DNA of 64,000 bases from Episyrphus balteatus (lineage: Eukaryota; Arthropoda; Insecta; Diptera; Syrphidae), in contig NC_079134.1 in the NCBI RefSeq assembly GCF_945859705.1, positions 67,390,625-67,454,624 on the forward strand. Direction: 5' to 3'. Each line of letters opens with the position of its first letter. Within the stretch, counting starts at the first letter, position 1. Shown here in pieces: positions 32,993 through 42,769 of this stretch. Under the pieces are notes generated by a model. The model did no database searches and had not been told where the DNA came from. It saw only the letters and a list, made by a program, of their open reading frames with translations. Both the position numbers and the translations under genes were made by a program.

Positions 32993-33525
32993 GTTCTATC
33001 ATTTTATATGTGAACTGCTTCTATCTAAACCAATTGTTTAGAAGTTAGATGTAGGTATGGTATTTTACCACTGATGTTTTTGTTAAATTCGAGTTTTGCT
33101 AAACTCGGGTCATTACCAAGAGCCAATGTGATTTTAAAAAGTTAGTAAATTAACGTTAGTTATTTGTTTTTCGCATTGAATTTGACATCTATTTGTCGTA
33201 TGTCGTAAACAAGTTTCGAATAAAACTTTGCTTATTTTTGTCGTATGTGTCATCAATTTGTCGTATGTGTTTGGTTAACAAATAGTTTCTGTGAAAACGT
33301 AACATACGACATCGGCATATTGGAGAAAATTGACTATTATTCGTTTCTAGATTGGAATATTGAAATAATTCTAACATAATTCAATAGGCAAATATTTTCT
33401 GTATATGTCATGGTATTAAAAAAAAAATTCACCGTACAGTTTTCGAGAAAAAAAAATCTGAACTTTAATTGCGTTTTCCCAAAAGTAGCCGAATGTAACA
33501 TACGACATTATTTTATTGAGGCGAC
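32987..33525. repeat. 539-bp direct duplication flanking the I-type fragment
   Basis: It starts TAAAAAGTTCTATCATTTTA and is nearly identical to 31603-32271, apart from the 122-bp LOA insertion plus 9-bp duplication in the left copy. It ends exactly at the GAGGCGAC end of the DNA element. Either a very long target duplication made by the I-type insertion, or a tandem segmental duplication with the LINE at its junction. Confidence 0.85.
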
Positions 33526-35551
33526 GAAAAGTGAAAATATTTTTTTCCCTAGCGCAAATTGTTTGTAAAAAAGAGTGTAGGTACAAATTGTTTTTGAGGC
33601 CAAAAAATAAGCTTTCTGCATCAATTTTGTAACTTTTCCATTTCGAGAAATAATCCGTTTGAAAATTTTTACTTTAGTACTTTTTCTATTTTTAGGTCAA
33701 CGTAAAGCCTAGTACGCAGCTGAAGCGAAACGAAATATTTTTAAGTCTCCAAAGCCAACAGCGAACATGTTAACGAAAAAATACCAAAATACCAAGTCGA
33801 AATAATAATGTTTTGAACATTTTTTTCTCCGTCAATTTGATGCCGCACACATTGCAGATAAATATTTGTGATGTATTTAAATGTTTTAATTGTTTCTAAA
33901 GTGCGCAGTATTTCAGATCAACCCAATGGAACACATATTTCAATTTTCTGAACTTCTTTTTCTGATTCTTTCCCATTTTCTGAACTTTTAATTTTTTTTT
34001 TCAAAATAACTGCTAATTTTCAAAAATAACGGCTATTTTACTTCCCACAAGGGTGGGTAGACATTTTTGTTTTATGTGTTTTCACGCATACTTAGCCGCC
34101 AAAAATGTCCGACGGAGCTTGTAGGCAAAACCCGTATGACGTCAGAAGTTTCCCATCTTCTTTGGGTATCTCTGTTCTTGTGTTTTCTAATTTTTTGGTC
34201 TGGAGAAGTTTATGACATGAGATTGTGTGTATGCATGTTTTCAAATGTGACCTTGTGTTGTAGGTATATGAATTGAAAGGTAGACACAAAACATTATCAT
34301 TGGTTTTGTGTAGGGTAGGCAAACAAATTATACTTGCATAAGTTGACAAAAAATGCAATGCACAAGTCTTTTTTTATTACTATTTCTTCAAAACGCGTCG
34401 TCGCGTTACGTTGAGAAATACTCAAAGCGCGCTTCTGTCACTTTGACTTTACACAGCTGATTGAAACATAAAATGTGCTGTCAAATAAAAAAAAAACACA
34501 ATCACTCACAAAATCATTGGGCCAAGTCTTTATCTTGATTTAAATGTGGAAAAATGAAGAAGAATATTATAATGTGTTGAAAAATACATAACAGTTTGTT
34601 TATTCTGTATTCCTATAGTTTTAAAAGCAAAACCAATCAAAATAAATTCTTTTTTTAAGAGAACTCACAATAAAACTCAGTCTACCACATCATTAAATTA
34701 TTGTTATTTGTAATACGTAAATTGTTTTGATTTAAAATATCTTGATGACATTTTTTTTGTGCGAAATGTATATACAGAAACAAAAAAGCACACCTAGTAT
34801 TGGAATAATTTATTTTTTTTATTCACATTTGGCCCAATAATTACGTGGGTGACTATATCTGATAAATGTCAGAAAGCGAGCAAAAGTTCAGCCTAGTTGA
34901 ACTTTTGCTCGCTTTCTTACGTTTCCTTACGTTTGTCAGAGAGAAAGCACTACCTTTTGACAGATTTCAGATTTTTGTTGTGACAGCTGCACTAGCGCCA
35001 GTATTTTAACATAAGAACTACTTTAAGTGTGATTCTTCTAAGTGATGTTATTGCTAATAGCCGTGTTCCTTTGTACGTAGAAGAAACTGATCGTTATAAA
35101 ACACTTGCAGCGGTATTTATTAGATTAGCTTAAACTGGTTCTCAAAGGTTGTTTAGTTAAGCTTGCTTAAATATTTAATTCGCCTTTAAGCAACGTTGCT
35201 TTAATCTGTATTTATAATCGAATTTCCACAGATGATTAACTAAACGATAGTTGTGTCAAAAAATTAATTGGAATTGACTAATCTAGTACAAATTACTATT
35301 ACATTTTAGAAACATCACGTGGTTTTTGACAACTTGAGGGTATGTATTTTTGTAAACAAAAATTCTTAACCTTGACTGCGCAAAAAAAAAGATTAGGTCG
35401 TTGACGATGAGTTTGCTTTCGTCGGATTCCTTAATAAAATGCACAGAGCAAAGCCAGACAGCATTGATTTTTTTCATTTTTACTAACCATTTTTATTTTT
35501 TTTTAACATTCTTTAATTCTTTGATTTGAATTTAAAATTCAAGCTCCTTTT
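33526..35551. other. Spacer with one perfect hairpin and an array-related fragment
   Basis: No gene is supported. About 33706-33800 (AAAGCCTAGTACGCAGCTGA onward, then GTGAACATGTTAACG-like sequence) resembles 37635-37730 inside the tandem-array unit, a diverged copy outside the array. A perfect 20-bp-arm hairpin lies at 34871-34917. The remainder is AT-rich, with chance frames on both strands near 34100-34350. Confidence 0.45.
34871..34917. repeat. Perfect 20-bp-arm hairpin
   Basis: AGAAAGCGAGCAAAAGTTCA at 34871-34890 is exactly complemented by 34898-34917, with a 7-nt loop GCCTAGT. It is unlike the surrounding AT-rich sequence. It could be the core of a small inverted-repeat element or fold as an RNA hairpin. 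No other copy was noticed. Confidence 0.85.
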
Positions 35552-35935
35552 CATAGAGGAAGGAATACCTAGAGAACCGACTTCGAGGGGTTGTTCTCTT
35601 CGACCCTACAAGCTGCAATGAGAGAAAAAACTCAACAGTGGCTATATGTGGTAGTTTCCCCGTGCATTTTAAATGGCACTTACACATTCAACTGTGGAGT
35701 TTTGCTCAATGCGCTCAGTGCGCAACAAAAAAATCCGGTTGATTCAAAAATTGGAAAATAAAATTAAATTTTCAGAAAAAAATCTTTTTTTGACATTTAA
35801 TCAATAAAAAATATAATAAATATTACTTTTTATTGCGTTTACCATAAAAATCAAACAATATTTATGAACTTTATTGCTAAAAACTATAAAAATTAAAAAA
35901 AAAGTATAAGCGCACCCTAATTAAACCATGAAAAG
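35552..35935 (+). repeat. Left outer inverted end of the 21-kb block
   Basis: Starts CATAGAGGAAGGAATACCTA. It is mirrored at 56303-56697 with roughly 90% or higher identity by eye and a few small indels. Beyond the first 31 bp it continues TCGAGGGGTTGTTCTCTTCG (here called type 1), which distinguishes it from the unit ends (type 2). Confidence 0.9.
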
Positions 35936-37058
35936 TATAACAGCGCCTAATTTTCCACCACACAAAAATAGCTCAAAGGTGAGTATTTTGACAGATGAAA
36001 ATTATGTAAAAAAAAAAATGGGAGGCACAGATGAGATATATAGCGCCAACAAAGTGAGTAATTATTCAATTGTTTTTATATTTTTTAATAAACCTAATAC
36101 TTTAAAATTGTTTTTCAGTAAAAACAATTAATCTGAAACATCAAACCAACTTGCATTTCCAAATGGACCATTCACACGACAGCATGGATGTTCTGTATGA
36201 ATCTACTCTACCTGCTGGGCGCTCAACGCAAACAAAATCGTTTCTTTTGTTCAATTTATTAACAAAGACAAAAAATGTTTACTTATAATTAATTCCTATG
36301 AAGCCAAGATACAACTTAAATGAGTGTGGAACCAACAAATTTTGTAGCAAATACTAGCTGTTTGTTGCTGTTCCCCGTGTAGTTGATCCAATCACAAAAG
36401 AAATTCTTTACAATCCAAAATGAAAAAATATTTACACATGTGCAAGGTACCGAGATACCAAACCAAACAAACCAAGAATGTGCAGCCAACAAAAATACAC
36501 TTGATGGCATCTGAAGGAAGCGCATATAAATTCAATTCGAGAATGAGAGACAATGTTAAGAATTTTCGAATTTTCGAGGCTGACTCGCACTTGTATTCTT
36601 TTTTTCTTTGATAGGAAAGTGAAAATGGGTACTATTTATTCTCGTTCTCGTACTCTAGAAGCCTTCTTGCTCTTATTCGTGGAACTAGTCCTCTACGAAC
36701 ATGACGGTGTAAAAACTAAGAAAAAAAAAAATTAAAAATATGAATTCTTGTGTTTCTGTTTAAATTCAACAGAAAAAAACTTACATCTTATTCGTTTCTG
36801 TCTTCAAACAATCAATAACATGACTTATTCCCAGTAAATTAATACTGTTGGTTGCACTAAACAGGCCATGTACAAAACAGAAGATGGTCTAGTATCTCCT
36901 GCCGAAAGTATATTCGTCCTAGAGAGACGATTGTGACCTTTTTGGAATCACCACTAAGATCGAAGGAGAATAGAATTCAAATTTTCGACTTGCTGTTTTC
37001 TGTGAATAATTTAAATAAAAAACATTTGTTTTTAGGCAAAATTATAGTAGGTATATTG

Positions 37059-37439
37059 CACAGTACACATAATAAGGTAATATATTCCGAACGTTGTCAA
37101 AATTTGTTTGTCAAAAATAGGCACCAATCTGTCAAATCGGCCTCTGATTTTTATATTTTAATCGCAGTAAACAGGAAATTTGTTTTTGTTTTAATTTATA
37201 AAATGTCATTTAAAATAATTATAAATTGAAAAATATCAAATTTTCTTGGCGTTTCTTCGCGGAAAATGGTCGATAATTGTTAAAAAATTAGTGTTGTGCG
37301 TGGTTTTTCGGTTTTTGTGCGTTTTTCGTCGGTATTTTAAAACAATTAAGAATTCGATAGCTGACGTTGGTCGCCAAATTGTTATGTTTTGACAATTTGG
37401 CGACAGTTCGGAATATATTACCTTTTTATGTGTACTGTG
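37059..37439 (+). mobile_element. Mutator-like MITE in unit 1
   Basis: 381 bp, ends CACAGTACACATAATAAGGT and its mirror ending TACTGTG, flanked by GGTATATTG on both sides (37050-37058 and 37440-37448). The 9-bp duplication and end sequence match the copy at 12543-12914. It also encodes a chance frame that reads across its left border. Confidence 0.88.
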
Positions 37440-37974
37440 GGTATATTGGTTTGTGTTTGTTTTATTTTGCTTAAAATTTTATTACTTACTATTATACATT
37501 CTAACTAACAATGACATTAAGGTAAGTAAAATCATATTGGCCGTCGAGGTTAATTTGAAACATTTATACGAGTTAATTAATTTGAAACATACATATACGA
37601 GTTATAAAAATATATGCCGCTACACAAAGAGATTAAAGCCTGGAATGCAGCTGAAGCAAAAGGAAAAAATCTCCAATGTTAACAGTGAACATGTTAACGA
37701 AAACGAAAAAAATACCATCCGGCATTGTAGCAAAGTAAAAATTTTAAAAAATACAAATAAAAAAATTCATGAAAAAACATCAGAAAATTTGTTTTAAAGC
37801 AAAAAGAAATTCAATTTCGTTCAAAATTTCATTAACGAAATTATGTAGGTATGGAGAAATTTGTTGAGTTTGACACTTCCAATCATCCCAATGGTGAAAT
37901 AAAACGGAAACAGCACATTGGTACAAGTTGCCGAATCGAATGACAGTATGAGATCTGTATAAGTTTGTTCAATA

Positions 37975-38182
37975 GCCGTGTTTTATTATCACTTGATCCA
38001 TATAGATCATTAATTAAAATGTATTACAACAACTACATGAGATCTTGCAAGATCACGATTCATGATCCTGATGAAAAGCAAGATCACGATTCGTGATCCT
38101 GATGAAAAGCAAGATCTCATGTAGTTGTTGTAATACATTTTAATTAATGATCTATATGGATCAAGTGATAATAAAAAACGGC
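37975..38182. repeat. Palindrome in unit 1, 74-bp arms
   Basis: Left arm 37975-38048 and right arm 38109-38182 are complementary with one mismatch. The 60-bp loop contains a 31-bp direct repeat (AAGATCACGATTCRTGATCC). The stem would be very stable as RNA or as a cruciform. Confidence 0.92.
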
Positions 38183-38457
38183 TAATATTGCGTTGAAAGG
38201 ATTAAGTATGTTTTAGTGAGGTCTTAATACTGTTTCCAAAATGCTATCAATAATCCTTTGGGACGAGTACTTTTTTCAAGAGAGATGAGACCATCTTCTG
38301 TTTAGTTTATGACGGGTGAATGTGGAACATGGTCTCGTCTCTCTCGACGAAGTTATTGGTCCTAGAAGGACGATTGAGGGCTTTTTGGAAACTGTATTAA
38401 ATCCTCACTAGAACACAACTAATCTTTCAATGCAATATTAACCAGATATCATACTGT
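38182..38457. repeat. Long imperfect inverted pair in unit 1
   Basis: AATATTGCGTTGAAAGGATT at about 38188 pairs with the complement near 38435-38455. The match continues through TAGTGAGG and TTTCCAAAA blocks to a central GAGACCAT/ATGGTCTC stem near 38286-38337. Arms are about 120 bp. The sequence around the stem is related to the next hairpin at 38566-38668 and to 36880-36960. Confidence 0.8.
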
Positions 38458-38565
38458 TGATCGTGTTTATTTGCATTTTAATTAATTATTTTTAAATACC
38501 GCTCTGACGCAGAAAATTTGAATCAGAGTAGTGCTGATTCCAACAAGTCATCAATCATAATTCTA

Positions 38566-38668
38566 GGACGAGCACTTTCGTCAGGAGAGACGAGACCATC
38601 TTCTGTTTTTTTACATGAGGGGTGCATATAGAAGATGGTCTCGTCTCTCCTGGCGAAAGTATTCATCC
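38566..38668. repeat. Hairpin with 38-bp arms in unit 1
   Basis: The left arm GGACGAGCACTTTCGTCAGG to CCATCTTC (38566-38603) pairs with 38631-38668 with about four mismatches; the loop is 27 nt. The inner core AGGAGAGACGAGACCATCTT is perfect. Copies of the arm occur elsewhere in the unit (36880 and 38268), suggesting local duplication of hairpin modules. Confidence 0.88.
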
Positions 38669-39011
38669 CAGAAGGAATAAAAAATCAATAAATAAAAATC
38701 AAATCAAAGTTCAACAGCACATAAATATTGAAATATTTTGTTTAAATTAGCGTTGTTTTATTTTCCTAGTGATCCAGATCAGATCATGAATTTATTTGCG
38801 AAAGAATCTTCTTCTTCTTCTGTTGTAAAGCTGATAAAAACAACGATCTGATGTGGACCACGAGGATAATAAAACACAGTATTAATCGCTAGCTGTTGTG
38901 ACAAAAAAAATTATATTCAAAGTTAAATTATAGGGAGGATTGACCGAACAGTGCTGCTGCTTCTTATTATACCTATTGAGTATTTCAAAGAAATGATTTT
39001 TTAAAACAACA

Positions 39012-39533
39012 CTATTTGCTTGTATTTTCTTTTCTCATTATTATTAGAAAACCTGAGGGCGTATTTGGGACAAAGCTACTTGGTTGCCACATAATTGCTT
39101 CATGCGGTTGAGGGCACTGCCAGCCTTGAACCAACTGGCTTACCAGCCCAAATGGACAAACGACTTGACAATTATGGCGCGGCTCTACAAGTGACATGAT
39201 TCGAAAGCGGAATACCTCCTGGTGAGATGAACCCTTACCGTAGTTTTCATCACCAAAAGCCACTGACTTTGTAGCCCCTGGCTAAATCCCTTGATTCTTA
39301 AAGTTGTTTATTAAGTTCTTTTCAAAGTTTTTAGCATCAATTAACATGTTGTTTGAGATGTTGTCCAATTGACTACGGTATTTCAATCATGGGCCGTCGG
39401 GAGCGACTTGATCACTTGTGCACTTTCCTTTGACGTTCATGAACGATCATGTCAGTCTTGGCCATTCCATTTCATACATCGGATGGTTCCAGGAGCTGAA
39501 GTCGCTGGCTTTTGGATCAACATTAAAGTAAAA
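39012..39533 (-). pseudogene. Decayed open frame in unit 1, function unknown
   Basis: One minus-strand frame stays open over about 520 nt except for three stops. It reads FNVDPKASDFSSWNHPMYEM, then a part with QLDNISNNMLIDAKNFEKN, then 83 codons from MAFGDENYGKGSSHQEVFRF to MRKENTSK. Residue composition is protein-like, but I recognise no family. Interrupting stops could mean decay or missed introns. Identical copies occur in units 2-4. Confidence 0.3.
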
Positions 39534-39545
39534 TGGTTTGTGGTT

Positions 39546-40235
39546 AAACAATTCGCTGCCTCAAAACTATAATGTTCTATGTCGAAGAAATGGAAAAAAA
39601 TTACTTTTTTATATCAAAATTTTCGACATTTCAATGGCTACAAGACTGTGTCCACAAAAATTTTAGTTTTCCAAAATAAAATCCTTTAAAGCAATATTGA
39701 AAGGTCATGCGGCAAGTCGATTATGGCTTTTTTGAAAAAGTTACTGACAGTAATCAGCAATAGTCTGTAAGTAAGGTTCACTTGAATGTTTATTTAAATA
39801 ATTGCTGTGTAATTATATTTTTTTGCTAATTTCTTGGTAAATACTAATTTGAAATCTTTGAACTTACTTGGGCATGATGCACTTTATTAAATTTATGGTT
39901 TTTGATAAAAAAAAAACAACAAAAAGCTTAAAAAGCAATATAATTACTCCAAAAATATTGTTTGTCTTGACTGTAAGTTGGTTATTTTCATATACCATAC
40001 TCATTACTATAATGTTGTATGTCGAACATAGAACAAAAAAATCAACTCGAAATGCAAGGAAATGAAATAAATGTTCTATGTCAAAACAGAAAAACGTTAA
40101 TTAAACAGATTTCCAGGATCAAAAAAGAAATTTTGATAAAGGGTGAAATTCTGATACTCCAAACTTTGTAGTCGATTTTCTCGAAACATTTTTTTGAAAC
40201 ATAGAACATTATAGTTTTTAGGCAGCGAATTGTTT
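39546..40235. mobile_element. Inverted-end segment in unit 1
   Basis: AAACAATTCGCTGCCT followed by AAAACTATAATGTTCTATG at the left is mirrored at 40200-40235. TTCTATGTC/GACATAGAA-type motifs recur inside (about 40015 and 40072). It interrupts sequence between two minus-strand open stretches and may be a MITE, but no target duplication is obvious. Copies lie at 44133-44824, 48723-49415 and 54148-54836. Confidence 0.65.
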
Positions 40236-41645
40236 CAATAAAATGATTTGACTTACTACTAACTGGTGGATCATCGTATGTATCCATACTGCCGTCGAAT
40301 CCTCTTGATGGCAATTCAACACCCAGTGAAGCATTCAATTTGAATGCTTTGCCATGCTTTTACATCGATATATTGTCTTTTGTACATTTTTTTTGTAATA
40401 CCGCGAAAAAATTGAAAATAAATTTATTTTGCAACCAAAAAAAAATCAGATATTTGAAATGATATATGAAATCGAGAACTGTCAGCTCAGCTGTCAGAAA
40501 AAAAGAGTAAAATAAGAGAGTTCTCTTCTATTCACCTCAAATGAAATTTGCGGGTGTTTTAGGCAAGGGGGGTACGAGTCGGTTCTCTAGGTATTCCTTC
40601 CTCTATGGGCACGGATGTGATATAGCGCCAACAAAGTGAGTAATATTCAATTGTTTGTATATTTTTTAATAAACCTAATACTTTAAAATTGTTTTTCAGT
40701 AAAAACAAATAATCTGAAACATCAAACCAACTTGCATTTCCAAATGGACCATTCACACGACAGCATGGATGTTCTGTATGAATCTACTCTACCTACTGGG
40801 CGCTCATCGCAAACAAAATCGTTTCTTTTGTTCAATTTATTAACATAGACAAAAATATATTCTTATAATTAAAAAAGAAGTTCCTATGAAGCCAAGATAC
40901 AACTTAAACCAGTGCGGATCCAACAAGTTTTGTAGCAAATACTAGCTGTTTGTTGCTGTTCCCCGTGTAGTTGATCCAATCACAAAAGAAATTCTTTACA
41001 ATCCAAAATGAAAAAATATTTACACCTGTGCAAGGTACCGAGATACCAAACCAAACAAACCAAGAATGTGCAGCCAACAAAAATACACTTGATGGCATCT
41101 GAAGGAAGCGCATATAAATTCAATTCGAGAATGAGAGACAATGTTAAGAATTTTCGAATTTTCGAGGCTGACTCGCACTTGTATTCTTTTTTTCTTTGAT
41201 AGGAAAGTGAAAATGGGTATTATTTATTCTCGTTCTCGTACTCTAGAAGCCTTCTTGCTCTTATTCGTGGAACTAGTCCTCTACGAACATGACGGTGTAA
41301 AAACTAAGAAAAAAAAAATTAAAAATATGAATTCTTGTGTTTCTGTTTAAATTCAACAGAAAAAAACTTACATCTTATTCGTTTCTGTCTTCAAACAATC
41401 AATAACATGACTTATTCCCAGTAAATTAATACTGTTGGTTGCACTAAACAGGCCATGTACAAAACAGAAGATGGTCTAGTATCTCTTGCCGAAAGTATAT
41501 TCGTCCTAGAGAGACGATTGTGACCTTTTTGGAATCACCACTAAGATCGAAGGAGAATAGAATTCAAATTTTCGACTTGCTGTTTTCTGTGAATAATTTA
41601 AATAAAAAACATTTGTTTTTAGGCAAAATTATAGTAGGTATATTG

Positions 41646-42026
41646 CACAGTACACATAATAAGGTAATATATTCCGAACGTTGTCAAAATTTGTTTGTCA
41701 AAAATAGGCACCAATCTGTCAAATCGGCCTCTGATTTTTATATTTTAATCGCAGTAAACAGGAAATTTGTTTTTGTTTTAATTTATAAAATGTCATTTAA
41801 AATAATTATAAATTGAAAAATATCAAATTTTCTTGGCGTTTCTTCGCGGAAAATGGTCGATAATTGTTAAAAAATTAGTGTTGTGCGTGGTTTTTCGGTT
41901 TTTGTGCGTTTTTCGTCGGTATTTTAAAACAATTAAGAATTCGATAGCTGACGTTGGTCGCCAAATTGTCATGTTTTGACAATTTGGCGACAGTTCGGAA
42001 TATATTACCTTTTTATGTGTACTGTG
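41646..42026 (+). mobile_element. Mutator-like MITE in unit 2
   Basis: Same ends and the same flanking GGTATATTG as the unit 1 copy. It was therefore amplified with the unit rather than inserted independently. Confidence 0.88.
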
Positions 42027-42561
42027 GGTATATTGGTTTGTGTTTGTTTTATTTTGCTTAAAATTTTATTACTTACTATTATACATTCTAACTAACATTG
42101 ACATTAAGGTAAGTAAAATCATATTGGCCGTCGAGGTTAATTTGAAACATTTATACGAGTTAATTAATTTGAAACATACATATACGAGTTATAAAAATAT
42201 ATGCCGCTACACAAAGAGATTAAAGCCTGGAATGCAGCTGAAGCAAAAGGAAAAAATCTCCAATGTTAACAGTGAACATGTTAACGAAAACGAAAAAAAT
42301 ACCATCCGGCATTGTAGCAAAGTAAAAATTTTAAAAAATACAAATAAAAAAATTCATGAAAAAACATCAGAAAATTTGTTTTAAAGCAAAAAGAAATTCA
42401 ATTTCGTTCAAAATTTCATTAACGAAATTATGTAGGTATATAGAAATTTGTTGAGTTTGACACTTCCAATCATCCCAATGGTGAAATAAAACGGAAACAG
42501 CACATTGGTACAAGTTGCCGAATCGAATGACAGTATGAGATCTGTATAAGTTTGTTCAATA

Positions 42562-42769
42562 GCCGTTTTTTATTATCACTTGATCCATATAGATTATTAA
42601 TTAAAATGTATTACAACAACTACATGAGATCTTGCAAGATCACGATTCATGATCCTGATGAAAAGCAAGATCACGATTCGTGATCCTGATGAAAAGCAAG
42701 ATCTCATGTAGTTGTTGTAATACATTTTAATTAATGATCTATATGGATCAAGTGATAATAAAAAACGGC
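42562..42769. repeat. Palindrome in unit 2
   Basis: Copy of the 74-bp-arm palindrome with 60-bp loop. The arm start GCCGTTTTTTATT now pairs perfectly, unlike in unit 1, while one new mismatch is present at GATTATT. Confidence 0.9.

Larger units (their letters stand above)
30871..33525. mobile_element. Inverted-end DNA element with TGTCGTATG motifs, partly duplicated
   Basis: The left end GTCGCCTCAATAAAATATTG (30871) is mirrored by right ends finishing AATAAAATA-type sequence to GAGGCGAC at 32271 and again at 33525. TGTCGTATG or its complement recurs at least eight times inside, mostly near the ends, probably as subterminal binding sites. The right part exists twice (31603-32271 and 32987-33525) with an I-type LINE fragment between. 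Vestigial exon-like sequence is present (31272-31521). No target duplication was identified and the superfamily is unknown. Confidence 0.65.
36022..40607. repeat. Tandem unit 1
   Basis: First copy of the unit. Its start (GGGAGGCACAGATGAGATAT) is more diverged than the starts of the later units (GGCACGGATGTGATATAGCG). In order it holds a spacer with small chance frames, the MITE 37059-37439, a palindrome 37975-38182, a long inverted pair 38182-38457, a hairpin 38566-38668, another inverted pair about 38755-38885, a decayed minus-strand frame 39012-39533, an inverted-end segment 39546-40235 and the type-2 end finishing at 40607. Unit 1 has small differences from the others, for example GTTATGTTTTG where the others have GTCATG near 37381. 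Confidence 0.88.

Noticed and set aside
36316..36735. Overlapping 60-70 codon frames on both strands, present in every unit
   Set aside because: They overlap each other on opposite strands and in different frames. No start context, splice pattern or family supports any of them.
37453..37797. A 114-codon frame repeated in all four units
   Set aside because: It starts inside or just after the MITE flank, is lysine/asparagine-rich as expected from AT-rich DNA and has no recognisable domain. Its conservation only reflects recent amplification of the unit.
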